Under the pieces are notes generated by a model that saw only the letters and a list, made by a program, of their open reading frames with translations, did not search any database and had not been told where the DNA came from. This document shows, piece by piece, positions 21,921 to 34,511 of a stretch of DNA of 64,000 nt (its first letter is position 1; every line of letters starts with the position of its first letter). This DNA comes from Hericium rajendrae (taxonomy: Eukaryota > Basidiomycota > Agaricomycetes > Russulales > Hericiaceae). The translations under genes were made by a program, and so were the position numbers. The stretch covers positions 2,294,001 to 2,358,000 of the forward strand of contig CM065882.1 of assembly GCA_033439255.1 (NCBI GenBank), read 5' to 3'.

Positions 21921-23856
21921 ATGTACACCGTCCTCTCCCGTTCTGCGGGACGTACATTATCCTCGCCAGCAGCGAGGCATCTCCCGCAAACGTCCACGCT
22001 GCTCCACTCGCGTGCTCTGGCTACCAAGTTTCCCAAGTCCAAAAATCCCAATGCCAGTCAAGGGTCATCCACTCGACCAAAGCCGAGCTCAGCGCCGTCT
22101 TCCCCTGCAAAGCCACAGTCCAAGTCCGAAAGCACGACTTCTACCCCACCGCCACCGCCTGCTAAGAAGGAAACGCCCCCATCTGCTAAAAAAGACTCGC
22201 CCCAGCCGGCATCCGTACCCAATCCTGCGTCCCTGTCGCTGGATTTTTCGCCGCCAGAACCTTCTTTACCCGAGCCCGTGCCCTCGGAAGATGGTTCAGG
22301 ATCAGAGCGTACCGGTGCACGGTCGTCCAAGGACTCATTAAGCAGTATCGAGCGCAAGCGGAAAATTTACGGCCAGATAGGTCTCCTGGCTATGGCGATC
22401 GGTGTCGGCTTTGGTGTTGTGTACCTAGGGAGAGATTGGGATGAGGGCGAACTCGAGGAGCGAAAAATAGTACGTCATCAAGTCCTCTAGGAACAACGGA
22501 TTTGACGAACTGCATCTCTGCACGCAGAAGCCGCAGAATGCGCCCAACTCGCGGTTGGGTCGTACAAAGGAACGGTTCACCTCCATGTTTGACGTACGTG
22601 CCACTCCGCATCCTTGGATCACTCGTCGCTCAACGTCGACCGTCAGCTGTTCTCTAAGCCGCAATGGGAGGAACTTCTCCCACCGATGATGCCTGCGCCC
22701 TATCAAAAGCCGCTCACTCTCCTCGTCTCTTTGGACGATCTTCTCGTGACCAGTACCTGGGATGTACGTCCTTCTTCCCATTCCGTCGTTAAGACCACTT
22801 TCTGATCCGACGCACAGCGCCAACATGGCTGGCGTACTGCGAAACGCCCAGGCGTGGATTACTTCCTCGCGTACCTGTCGCAGTTCTACGAGGTTGTCAT
22901 CTTCACGACGCAGCACGACTACGTATGCATTTCTCAGTCCTGCTATCCATCGTTTCATTGACTGCCTTCTAGACCGCCGCGCCGGTCCTGGACAAGCTCG
23001 ATCCGTACAACTTCTTCATCACGTACAGGTTATATCGCCAGGGCACGCGTGCATCTGAGAAGGGTCCTGTTAAGGATCTTACCTACTTGAATCGGCCCTT
23101 GGACAAGGTGTGTGTTTTCGTTACATGTAGTAGCCGACGTATATGTTTATCTTTGACTAGGTGATCCTGCTCGATGCCCACCCCGAGCACGTCGTGGATG
23201 AGCAGCGCGACAACGCCATCGTTGTTCCCCCGTGGAAAGGCCAGCCAGGCGACCGTGGCCTCGTCGAACTGATTCCGTTCCTAGAATGTAAGTGCACCTA
23301 CGGCCTTTTCTCTTCTGTGTCGCTCATGAATATGTCCAGCGATCGGCATCTACAAGCCTCCGGACGTGCGGCCCATCTTGAACGCATACAAGGACAAGGA
23401 TATACCCCGGGAATATGCGCTGAAGGAAGCGGAGCAGAAGCGGAAGTTCGTCGAGGACGGGAGTCGAAGGGCGCTGGCAAGGGCGTGAGCGGGTTCACGT
23501 TCAGCAGCCTGTTCTCGGGCGGCGCGCAGCCCGTACGTCCTCCATCCTTGTGCTCTATCGATATATATGCTAATCTCGCCGCAAAGAAGTCGAAGGTCCC
23601 TGAGACTTACCTCGAATCGAAGCGTCGCGAGGCGCAGGCGCTCTACCTCGAGGAGCAGAAGTACATCCGCGAGAACAAGGCTGAGTTCGAGCGTCTGCTG
23701 GAGCAAGATCGCCAGGCCGCCGCGCGCGAGATGTCGGGCAGCTTATGGGGGTCGATGACGACGATGCTTGGCGGCCCGCCGCCCCAGCGGCCGGAGGAGG
23801 GTAAGGAGGGAGCGGCGAAACCCGAGGCTGCGAAAATCGAGGCTGCGAAGGTCTGA
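21921..23856 (+). CDS. TIM50: TIM50, receptor subunit of the TIM23 translocase; one-base frameshift
   Basis: Inner-membrane receptor passing presequences from TOM to TIM23. Exons: 21921-22469, 22528-22593, 22647-22763, 22818-22922, 22973-23107, 23161-23287, 23340-23532 and 23587-23856. An Arg/Ser-rich presequence and Pro/Lys/Ser linker precede a membrane segment ([18 protein letters not shown]); the NIF/FCP1-like phosphatase fold follows with [38 protein letters not shown] and [20 protein letters not shown]. The tail is Glu/Lys-rich coiled coil. The frame breaks in exon 7: reading on from [13 protein letters not shown] gives [13 protein letters not shown] and a stop, whereas one added base at 23458-23461 would give [13 protein letters not shown] and the open frame to the natural end. 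TIM50 is essential in yeast, so a sequence error is the likely cause. Confidence 0.9.
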
Positions 23857-24082
23857 TGCGATCACGGGGATGCTGGGGTTGAGGTGTGCGTATGATAATG
23901 GCCGTGCTTAATGGAATGCCTCTACTCATCTAGATTTTTGGTCGAGTGTTATTCGATTGCGCACGTGGCAAGATGAATCTAATGCACACGCTGACAGATT
24001 TTCACGCTATTGCACAGACACTATATACCCGTATTTGAATTGAAGGATTGGACAAGCCAGTCGGTAAGCAGTATATATCCCC

Positions 24083-25640
24083 TCACCACACAGTCCCCTG
24101 CAGCAGATCGCCGACATCGTTGCCCCAAATGACCTGCGCGGCGCTCGAAGGGTGGAGATTATTCCTATCAAGACATCCTCAGCAACGCCTGCAGGGAATC
24201 AAGGCACATCACATACCCCCAGAAATCGCCCGTGCCCCATAGGATGTGCTGTCCACGAATCCATACGCCGTTGGGTCGTCGAGCACCTGACCGAACGCTG
24301 TGTTCGAGTCCCACACCCAGGTTTTAACGCCTGTATGCGTGGTGGTGAGATTTGATGCCCGGTCGGCGAGCTTAGAGTTGAAGCCGGCGATGACGCTCTT
24401 TTCGAGCGCTTGCGCGGAGGTCGATTGTGCGAGCATCTAATGCGCAGAGTTAATACAAAGACGACGTTCATGTAGGGAAGAGAACAACCAGCGGTGAGCG
24501 GTCGACCGGGGGTACATTGATAAATAGGAAGTTGCGAGCGCCGATGTTGCTACATGGGCGATATTAGGATCAGTTTTCTGACTTTTATTCAATCGAAAAG
24601 GCTGGCTGACTACTGTGGACACCGGAATAATGTAAGGTTATAGCAGATGCGAACGGGTGGATGACGATTGAACTCACGAGCTTCTCGATCAGCGCGAAAT
24701 ATGCGTCCAGCAATGTATCAGTGAATCTGTCATCATAAATCCAATGTTCAAGTTTGAATCATGGCTCCTTCTGAAAGATACGTACGCATCGCGGTCTCCG
24801 GGTTCATAGTAACTGTTCCCAATATCGTTGATGCCGATCCAAACCGAGAATAACGTGTTCGAGGCGTTCCAGATCTTGGTGCCAGTTCCGACGTCCGGTT
24901 GCGCGAGGAACTCATTCACTTGGTCCGTCAGTGACAGCACCGTTGGCTCGTATGGCGCGACGAGGGACGCGTCGATGGTGGCACCGCCATATGCATAGTT
25001 GTAGGTCAGGACGAGGGAGTGGTTCGACACGGTTGTGGCCTGGTCGATCCAGTTCACGCCGCCCACTGCGGTGTAGCCCTGTTTCAGAGTATGAGTCACG
25101 GTCCGTTAACGGGTTCGTTCGTCTTACAGGGTAAGGTGGGTTTCCAAGAGGGTTTCCTGGGGATGGAAGGGTCCGTTGTTCAAGAAGCCGGTCTGTGTAT
25201 ATGAATCACCACTAGGAAAAGAAGTCAGATCTTCGATTGGAGGATCACGATGTAGCGCTTCTCACAAACTGAACCAGTAGTTCGCGTTCGCCGGGGTTGG
25301 GGTCGACCCAGCAGTGGAGGTAGATGTAGCCGGGGTTGAGGACGATGGCACAGAGCTGGATGCACCGGGGATGCACTGACTGTACCCTGCGACGGACAGC
25401 GGTAAGCTAGTGAATCTTCGCATATTTGATTCACTCACAATCGTTCATGTACGTGCAGGTGGTCCTAGAAGATAGGACAATCAATTGCCAGCTGAAAGAG
25501 ACGTCTTCGTCTTACCCAGCGACGCAGGTGGTCCCGCCTGTCCACCCATTTCCTCCACACTGGGCCCAAGTGTTCTGCTGGGCAAGAGCAGTGCGGAACG
25601 ACACAATCAAGAGCGCTGCAAAAGAGAGCTTGGTCAACAT
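24083..25640 (-). CDS. Secreted CBM1-CE16 acetylesterase; one-base frameshift
   Basis: Predicted extracellular carbohydrate esterase of the GDSL/SGNH type (CE16), removing acetyl groups from hemicellulose-derived sugars. Signal peptide MLTKLSFAALLIVSFRTALA, then a CBM1 cellulose-binding module (QQNTWAQCGGNGWTGGTTC, then TCTYMNDWYSQCIPG across two introns), a Ser/Thr/Pro linker, and the SGNH domain: block I SFGDSYTQTGF, block III WIGINDIGNSYY, and block V NNLHPSSAAQVIWGNDVGDL near the end. The final intron uses a GTGATG donor. The frame slips at about 25168-25174: LNNG is followed in another frame by TLPSPGNPLGNPPYPG and then GYTAVGGVNWID, needing one extra base. The CBM1 shows it works on cell-wall solids. 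The function is typical of wood-decay fungi. Confidence 0.85.
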
Positions 25641-26072
25641 TGCAATACACGGGTCGAAGGAGCCCTTTGTCTTCGAAGCTCCTTGAACACTTTTCTAAGT
25701 GCTGGCACGCTTGAACCCAACCGGCGAAGATTGCGCCATGTCCGCTGGAATCTCTGCGGGTCTTGTTCGGGTCGATGATGCTGAAAGCATGCCGTTGCCA
25801 GGAAAATGTACGGAGATCTAGAGCGTCGCCTGACGAGAAAGGACAACTTTAACTTTACTAAATGCCGGTGTTCCGCCGAAGAAACCTGGTTGATAAGATT
25901 TCAGACCTCTGCAAGGTGCGCGACAGAAGTTCACAGGACAAAAATGCAGAATCCGAAGATGATCGAGTGAGAAAGCTACCGATCGTGGAAGGAACTCCTT
26001 TAGCCAGCCAGCCATGTACTTTGGTCGTCTCGATGCATTTCGATCATATGCTGGAAATAAGATACAGAGACC
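25641..26072. other. Intergenic, 430 nt
   Basis: Upstream region of the CE16 gene and downstream of the kinase gene. No specific regulator site can be claimed. Confidence 0.4.
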
Positions 26073-28222
26073 TCATGACTTCCATCCAAGCCAGTCCCTG
26101 AACTTTGCAGACAGCTTCGTAAACGCCGCAGCTTTCGCCGTGCCAGATATAGCGTCTGGGTTCTGTTGGGGTCGTGGTTTAAATGCGAGAAAAGCCATCG
26201 AGCTGCACGAATCTTCCGTGTTGGCTTCGCTGACTGGTCGCATGTTCTTTTCCATGACGAAGAGCAAGGACCCTCCTGGAACTGCGACGCATTTGACACT
26301 GGGTCGGGCACGAGCTGGCTCGACACGGGCGCGATGAAACGGGTTTCTGAACAGCCGTTTCCATGTGCCGAACTTCACTGGCTCTGAGGCAGCTGTGGGT
26401 AGGATATTGTCAAAGACCGTTTCGGATCTGACTTTGTCTTTTCCAGGATGGTCGGTGGTGCGCTGTCCGCAAAGCATGGGAGAGGTGAATGTATACGATG
26501 GATGCGGGTCACATCCTTCTGCGTATGGAACGCCGGACGGGATGGCTAGACAAAGAGTGTGCGATTCACGAGGGGGGATAAGTGGAATCCAGGGCGCCTT
26601 GGCTGTTCGGTTCGCTATGGCGTACCAGTCGCTGAGAAAGAGGTGATGAACTAGGAAGCCATCGGCGGTGCAAGAGCTTACATAGTCTCAAAATAAGGAT
26701 GAGCTTTCATCTCGGCTACTGTCAGTCTTGCATTTGGATCTTTGGCCAAAACCTGCAGGGTTGAGATGAGCGGGGAATTGATGCTGACATCGAATGGAGG
26801 AGCTAACCGAACGAAGAAAGTCTTGGGTGACATCATCAATGCGATCAAACTCTTGAAATCTGAGCTCATCAGAGATGACGGCGCCAGGGATGCCTTTGCT
26901 TTGCTTTGGGTCGCCATAAGGAAGCTACAACCGATTATTGGTCAGGACGCTCAGAGATCGGCGTATAGTTATAACGCACCCGTCCAGTCAGCATCTCGTA
27001 CAGAAGGACGCCGAGCGACCAGAAATCTACGTTGAACGAATATGGCTTGTGTTGATGAGCCTCGGGTGCCATGTACGAAAGTGTACCGCATCCAGTGTTG
27101 GTGAAGCCGTGCGGGAGCTTAGAAGAGAGTGGCGTGCCTATTGGCTGCACTGGAAAATCTGTGGATTTGGATTCTGGCTTATCGAAAAATCGGGCAAGAC
27201 CGAAATCAGCGAGCGAAAGGTGGCCTTCGCGATCAACAAAAGGTTCTGGGGTTTGATATCGCGATGAATAATCCCCAGCTTGTGGAGTTCATCTAACGCG
27301 AGGAGCTGTTCAAAAGACACGAACGTCAATGCTATTCTCAGGTTGATAAGCTGACGACGTACGATCTCGGCGGCATAAAATCGCGCATGAGAGGGAGGGA
27401 TCTTCCTCCATTGGCGCATCTCCTTCATGAGATCTCCATTTGGATAGTATTCCTGCGGAGATATGGATATGATATTTCGTATTTCATGCAGATGGGACTC
27501 ACAGTAGCAAGAAAAAAATAGTCGGAGTCGTGCCAGCTGGCATGAAGAGGCAAAAAGCCCTTACGTCCGTGCGTAATACGCATGGCTCTCTGCTCCTCGA
27601 AAACAGGTTTCAAGTCGCCTTTAAACTTGGAAGAAAGGTGGGCCTTGCAGAGGACCTTTACAGCGAGTTCCATCTGAGTCACGCAGTCCCTTGCGAGGTA
27701 AACAACACCGAATGCGCCCCATCCTATGAGCTTCAGGGGATGTAGATCTTTAAGGTTCACAACGCGTGAATACGGCTGCGTCATCGTGTGTGATGTATAT
27801 GCAGGTGGCGCCGTCGTATGGCCGCTACCAAGAACGACGGTCTCGAACCCTGGAAGGCCGGGTGGGAGAAGACGAGGAGAAGAACGCAAGCTCTTCAGGT
27901 TGCCAGGCGTGGAATTGAGACATAACTGGGGGACTGGGACGCGACGAATTGGACTGGCAAGTACGCGAGAACTGGGCAAGGAGATGCATGATGTAGTAGC
28001 CGGGGAGTCCTGGTCATTAACATAGTCGGAAAAATTCCAAGTCGAATGTTGTGGGCTGGTTGCAACTATAGAGCTGAAAGAGCTCGAACTCGAAGTATTG
28101 GACAAAGCCAGAGGCGAGCAGTGACGGTCGGCAGGAACTGAGGGAAGAAGAGTCTGCTGTGCAGATGTGCCGAAGGTACATTTTATGGCAAGCATGATGG
28201 TAACGGACAGAAGGCTGGGCAT
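26073..28222 (-). CDS. Serine/threonine protein kinase, AGC-like; one-base frameshift
   Basis: Kinase domain in order: HPLKLIGWGAFGVVYLARD (glycine loop), LAVKVL (VAIK lysine), EYYPNGDLM hinge, HKLGIIHRDIKPQN (catalytic loop), ADFGLARFFDK (DFG), CGTLSYMAPEA (P+1 loop/APE), YSFNVDFWSLGVLLYEMLTG and AKDPNARLTVAEMKAHPYF. About 150 residues precede the domain (Ser/Pro-rich) and a 140-residue tail follows, starting IDWYAIANRTAKAPWIPLI and ending RDWLGWKS, so it is not a minimal kinase. The HRDIKPQN frame runs on as LLLIAKATF; one added base near 27231-27238 gives LLLDREGHLSLADFG, as expected. Introns have good ends elsewhere. AGC-like by the HRDIKPQN and tail layout, but no S6K/PKA-type hydrophobic motif is obvious. 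The substrate is unknown. The start at 28222 is the first in-frame ATG. Confidence 0.8.
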
Positions 28223-29421
28223 CAGTGAACGATGTTTTGCTGCACGTTTTGCGACTTGACGCTCGTATCGTCGCTTCCAATACTAGAAAAAATGCAAGTT
28301 CGTTTAGTTGATGTGAAACACCGAAGCCAGTGAGCATACAAAACAGAGTAATGACGTCTTGAAGACCAGAGATGTATCTCGCCATATGTCGAGGAAGTTC
28401 ACATCATATGTGCTTATTTGAATAACGCAGAGCAAGTGGAGTGTCTCTCCAAGCAGTGCTGGAAACAATGCCTGTCACCCGTTTAGAGAGAGTGGGGATA
28501 GGGAATCGGCAAGAATCGGCAAACGCACCATTTCATAGCGGCTGACTGGTGATGCGCACAGTGAGATTGGTCGGGTGCATCGCTTCGGTGAACAGGTGTC
28601 AAATCGCGGACCACAACGCGATCCTTCGATAACTTACTGGCTTGTGCTCGTCGATTTTGACGCATTGTTACGGGATGACAACAGCCTTGGCAATGTCCCG
28701 TCTGGAAGAGTCAGAGGACAAGAAATTGCTGACGAAACTGGGCAGAGTCGGCATTCTAATGAGTGCCATTGCAATAAAGACTAGGACCTCATGTCAGCCA
28801 TAGCGCCATGAGCCCAAGATACGGAGGCATCGGGGGGAGAAGACATCCCAATTGATAATTAGAGATGATAATCAGAGTCGACATTGAGAACACTGGACGT
28901 CTCTTCAATCGAAGTAGAGAGGCATCGGGCAGCACATGCAGTGGCGTGCATAAGGTACATATTATAAGTAACTTAGCGCGATCTGGATCCGATTCCCGTC
29001 AGACTTTAGATCGGCCGCGGATAAGATAAAGCATCACCTCTTTGCATATAGTGACACGCTGATTCTGTCAGGTGCGAACTCGAAGTCGCTGGCAATCAAC
29101 GCTTCACTTCTCAGGCTGATGTCGGTGCAAGACGCCCAAAAGTGGATGCCAATTTTGGCTGAACGTAGTTAACCGTAAATGTCGAGAAAGACGATAGCTA
29201 TTTTCTGAGCTAATACGACGAGACATCGCGGACAGCCTGAAAACAAGAAAGGGCAGAGAGCAACGAGGGAGTCCAAGCGATTACAACGGCTGCCGGATTG
29301 GGAAGATGGGAACAAAAGGAGAATTGAAAGTCCGCTGTGGCGCGGTAGTGGCGTTTGTTCTCCCGTCGTCGTCAGAGGTCACTTTACACAAGGTCGTGAC
29401 CACCGCGATCCGGTCACAACT
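28223..29421. other. Divergent intergenic region, 1.2 kb
   Basis: Between the kinase start and the start of the unknown acidic protein. Only short frames without motifs. Both promoters should lie here. Confidence 0.4.
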
Positions 29422-32122
29422 ATGCTTTCTTCCTCCTCGTCGGCGCCGTCGTCGACGACGGTATCGTCGCTCTACAAGGGAAAGACCTCCAACCGATCCT
29501 GGTCGCAATTGCCCCCTGAGATCGTCAGGTCGGTTTCACAATCTCTAGCGCCGCCACCGGCTTTGTTGACGATTAGGCGTTTGTAGACTGATCACGACAC
29601 ATTATCTATTGAGCGTGTCAAACTCGGCTTACTGTCCTGCAACATGGGACGCACGCGAAATGTGGCCATCTCGCATGATGTATATCGTCTTTCGCGACGC
29701 GTCGGAGGTGGAAAAAATCATGAAACTATGTCCGTCGTGGGCTGCAGCGCGTACGTGATCCTAGGTTGTCTGAGAGGACGCTCATCGACCTGATATCGTT
29801 AGTGGAGACGCATCTCTTCTGGAATCGAGCATGTGCTATCATTGATCCCATGGACGTTCTTGCTCAACATGCCATCGTCCACAATACGACATCCTCGACG
29901 CCTCTTCGAATCACACCATTCCGCCACTTTCGCAATATAATACAATGCTCCTGCTACATATGCAGGATCAACACGCCGTATATGACCACTGGACTCACAG
30001 CGGCCAAGCGCATTGTCCACTCATCATTTCTGGGATCCATCTTAGTGTGCAAGGATCACCGCAAGGCAACCTACTGTGGACTATGCCTTCGTGAAGCCCC
30101 GCCCTGCGGCGAGGTTGTCACATCCGAAGCAGCCATGGTCGCCTGCACCGAGAACGAGGACACGGAGACTTGGCCGAATGTGGCAACGACATGTCGGTCC
30201 TGCCGTGCAGAATGGTTGTGGCGTCGCATGAACACCTCGGTGGCGGACCGCGAGGCTGTCGGTGGTGGGCCTCCCAGCTGGTCGGCGTTAGATTGGGAAA
30301 CGCGCCAAACTGTGGATGCTTTCGTCGAGACTGGAGAAGGCTCTCTCGGAGAGGTCATAACCATATCGCGGGAAAAGTGGTGGTTGCGGCGATTTACCCG
30401 CCTAGGAGAGCTCATGGAACAAGCTGTCGCCGCCAGCCGATTGGAGATGCGCGTCAATGGATACGACAGCGATGGCACTCGGGCGACTGATGACGCACGG
30501 AGCTTGGACGACGCCGCATCGGTAGACGTCGATTCGGAGGACTACGAGGTTCTCGCGCTTACGGAGGACGCTGCTGGTGTTCGCGAACTGGCTGTGAGCG
30601 ACTGGGCTCGTCACCGCGTCCTGGATGGCTATTGGGTCAGTCCTGCCGATGATTGGTACGGCAGCCGGCCGGGAGACTATACTGCAATGCATCCAGCACC
30701 ATGGGCTGCGGATGGAGACGAGAAGGATGATGTCCACCCATCACCCGCAACGGTCCGGGTGCCAGCTGCACCCACCTTTGCTCTGGCCGACTACCTCTAC
30801 CGCCAGTTCCAGCGACAAATGCGCGTTATTTTGTTGCCTGCGATGCAGAATGTCGTGCGACGCGCCGTTTTCGAGGAGCATTTGGCCGACCCAGTTACCC
30901 GCCTTTCGCACATGGAGCCCGACGAAGTTTTGCACGCGCTACAGCAGAGCTGGCCGTGGTGCAAGACTTTACGCCATGACAACGTGCGCGTGTCTTTATT
31001 GGTGCGTCCCAGAGAACGAGAAGACGATTCAAGCTCGAGCTCCAAGTCGGACGAGTCGCATAGCACAAGCCCGGTGCTTAGCACTACCACGCTGCAAACT
31101 ACACCTTCACCTCCCCCAAGCAAGAAGGATGAAGCTGATTTGTCCGCCGAAGATCACGTGAGCGCGATTCCTGCCGCGGACGATGCAGTCCCACTCGAGC
31201 CGTCAAATATGCTTCATCCGATCCCTTATGTGCCATCCACTTTGACACACATGCCCGGTTTCAGCCAGGAGGCGTTCAGATCGGTATGTTTGTTCAATCT
31301 CTTTTCATTCTCTCCAGGCTCGTACTTTATTCCGGCATTCTTTTGGTATACTCGCTGGAGCCGAAGCTGACGCGCTATTACTTTCACCAGGTATGGAGAG
31401 AAGCATGCGCTCCGGTATATCAATGCCGCTGCAGAATCTGCGAACGTGCTGTGCTAAATGCCGTGGCGTCAGGGCCTGCACGGCCTCCTGAAATGGCCTC
31501 AACTCAGGCCCCGGTGTCTCCCGTTGAAACACAGTCCCCGCCTGCTCAGGAGGTACAGCTCCAAGAGGCTCAATACCAAGAAGAGGAGGAGGAAGAGGAA
31601 GAAGAAGAAGAGGATGACGACGAAGATGACGACGATGACCTGCTTGAGTCTCCCGGATTCAAGTATACCCAGTCAGTGACTCCACGAAAACGTTCATCCG
31701 AGGATCTTGATGGCGAGGAAATCACGGAAGAGGCCGTTGACGATGTCGATGATTACGAGACCGAGGAGAGCAGTACTCTGGAGACTGCTCGCGGGGTTCC
31801 TCGCGATCGCACACCACCCAAGCGTGCCCGAACAAGTGGCGTTTTTTCTCCGTTGACCGTCTCGGATGTGGATGGCGGGAGATTGAAAAAGCGCCGGTCA
31901 GAGGAAAGAGCGGTGGTTATGGGTGACAGTGATGAAGGCGACAGAAAGCGAGCGCGTACGAATGTCCTCGCTGTGGAGGAGGAAGCTGACTCGCCCCCAG
32001 CCTCGAGCGAAGTCACTGGAAACACGACCGGCACCGATTCATCCGAACCGGAGATGGATGAGAAGAGCGGACTTATACGCTCCCATTCAGGCAGGCAAAT
32101 CATTGTAGGAGCCAACGACTAA
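29422..32122 (+). CDS. Conserved-looking nuclear-type protein, Cys clusters and acidic tail, function unknown
   Basis: Not recognised as a named family. Exons: 29422-29528, 29587-29750, 29803-31283 and 31391-32122. The start MLSSSSSAPSSTT leads to SQLPPEIVRLITTHYLLSV, resembling a degenerate F-box or similar helix. Exon 2 joins exon 3 as AAALETHLFWNRA. Cysteines cluster in CSCYICRIN, CKDHRKATYCGLCLREAP and CRSC, then again in VYQCRCRICERAV, suggesting zinc-binding fingers. The C-terminus carries a run of about 20 Glu/Asp residues (31579-31638), Ser/Asp stretches and several basic PPKRARTSG- and LKKRRSEE-type segments that could be nuclear signals. A WPWCKTLRHDNVRVSLLVRP segment looks like a folded core. 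Exons are long and open, so the gene is real; a role in chromatin or transcription is only inferred from composition. Confidence 0.7.
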
Positions 32123-34511
32123 GCAGATCGACATATGTTTTATAGACATTAACGTGCGTTTTAATCGACTCACTTGTCTATATGTAACTAACCACCGATT
32201 TGTGATGCAGCTGGTCCGTGGATGTAGCAAAGCAATTCTCGTGTACTTCTTCTGCATTTCCCCTATCACCCTACCCACCGTTGCAAACCCCCAGTAACTT
32301 TCGCTGTAAATCTTTTCCGACCACGGACTCTGTACTTATATTGCATGCCCATTTTTCACATTCCAATGTCAATTCCCATTGTTCTTTCACCTTCCCTGAT
32401 GTATATGATTGTCTTGGAGTGCATCTTCTTGGTCCGTGTTGATTGATTACAGCCCGGCTGCGTGTACTCTGTTTCTGCGCCCGACAAGTCTGTGCAATAG
32501 ACCATTTCGCCTGTATTTCCGTGCCAGAGCCGCAGGACATGGCTTCGGGATATCGTGGATCTACGCCATCCTGCTGCTCATCCCGCCGCATCAGGTGAGA
32601 TCTTTTGCCACTGGAACACGATATGAGCGTTATCTGCCCGGAGCCATCTCGGAAAGCGCGGTGAGCAGATTCCTATCTCTCGTCTGTCATTCCGACTGTA
32701 ATGACCGTACCGGATTGCGCCCAGATTTCATTATGAAACCAGAACCAGAAGACGGGACCCCGCACTGCTGTGCCGCCCATTGAACGTCGAGGTTTTCTAG
32801 ATGAGAACTTCCGAACTCGCTGGGCTTTCGAAATCGATTAGACCAGGAATGCATGGGTTCTTGAAACAAGGTTTGAATTCAATTTCTGGTGCAGTGTACA
32901 GCTCGAAGATGTCAATGTTGGCCCGGAGCGCCCGCGATGTGGTGATCAAGCTAGCCTCGCTAAGGCCATGTCCATGGGTGTTGGCAATGGCGTCCGGTCA
33001 TGGAGCGGCATCGAAGGCGAGCTTCGTGGAGGCCTTGCTGCAACCGTGCGGCGGCGTGTTCAACGTGGTGTCCGCATGACCGCTATTCGGTCTTCGAAGA
33101 TGACATGGTGGGTTCGGAACGTCCGAAGACGAGACGCCTTCGTATGCCGTGAGTACTTTGCGATGATATTAAACAGCCGCCGGGGATCAACTTCATCAGG
33201 GTGGGGACTATGGGGACTTCGATCCTGCTAACGCCACAGAATATCAGATGTTGAGACGTGATCCGCATGTCCAGGAAGACATAATCTGGACCAGCCTACG
33301 GCATGTCGCTGGAAGCAAGGGTCTCCTTGATGGTCATTGGTCGATCATCAATTAATTCACTACATGCAGAGTTCGCTGATAGGATACCGGAATGCAGGCT
33401 CTTCGAGAAATTACAGCATTGGGAGCAGCATGCGCGCCAGTCACTTCATGAAACCAGGTGGGTCAGATTTCATTTCCCTTAGCTCACCATCTTATTTTAT
33501 ACACAATGCATGTAGGAAACTATATCTGACTATCGCCACACGTTTCACCACAGCCTGGCCACGCCAGGTCGCGCAGGCCTGTCCAGGATGGCATATTCCC
33601 ATCAGACCGTACAATGCAACTCGCAAATGCGTTTTAACTGAGGTCGAACGCCTTACGCCACCATCTTACCCACATCACGGCTGAAACGACATGACGCGCG
33701 GAACAGTGGGGTACAGAACAGATCACCGACAGTAGGAATATTACAGCCGAGGAGAATCGCAGGGTTGTGGCTTCGAGGTCTTCGGGGCCAGCTTCTCATA
33801 GGACAGCCTGGCCATTGGAGCGGTCAGGACGCGTATGGGATTGAATCTTGTGGGTCGCCGAGGGCCAGCGGAGCGCGCACGGATCTGGTGGAGGATCGGG
33901 GTGGGCGATGTCGGCGGAGCTTCGCACTGAGAAGGTTCGAACCGAGATGGACTCGGATAACCCGCTCTCGGAGCGGATACTGGGCAACTTGACAAAGCGG
34001 CAGACCTATTACCTCTGGATAAGCAGCTATTAGAAATATTATTTGGAGCGTAGCAGGTGATGAGAACAACGGTAGACTCACTTTACTTTCGACCAATGAA
34101 GACCCATGAAAATCCAGATGAATGAAAAGCATCGTCACGCATTGCGAGACCAAAAATCCCGCCCACTCGATCGCAAATGCAGCCAAAGACGCATCAAATG
34201 GGTATATGTATATCGCACAGCAGACCCACAAATCAGAAAAGCCACTTGGTTCAAAGCAGGCTGGGTAACAGGTAAAGTACCGTAAAGCGCCCGACGCAGC
34301 CGGGGGTCGAAATGAAGTGCGTATAGATATACAGCTACAGCCATGGAACATGAACGTTATGTCCGGATATGATAGGCCCGTAGCAAGCGTATAGGTAACA
34401 ATGTCAATGGGGCCCGGGAAGAACAAAGTGTGTCCAGGATCGATAGCTAATAGCGAAATGCGTATGCGAGAAAGACTCGCAGGCCGTCTAACTGATCCAC
34501 TTATTCATCTC
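32123..34511. other. Gene-poor stretch, 2.4 kb
   Basis: Frames here are under 125 codons and start with no upstream exon logic. A forward set around 32801-33355 could in principle be spliced, but the products match nothing I know. The reverse frame 33741-33995 is Pro/Ser-rich without motifs. Could be a decayed gene. Confidence 0.35.

Noticed and set aside
23460-23530. An intron GTGAGC...GCGCAG in TIM50 to explain the frame change
   Set aside because: Using it leads to a stop shortly after and discards a segment ([12 protein letters not shown]) typical of TIM50.
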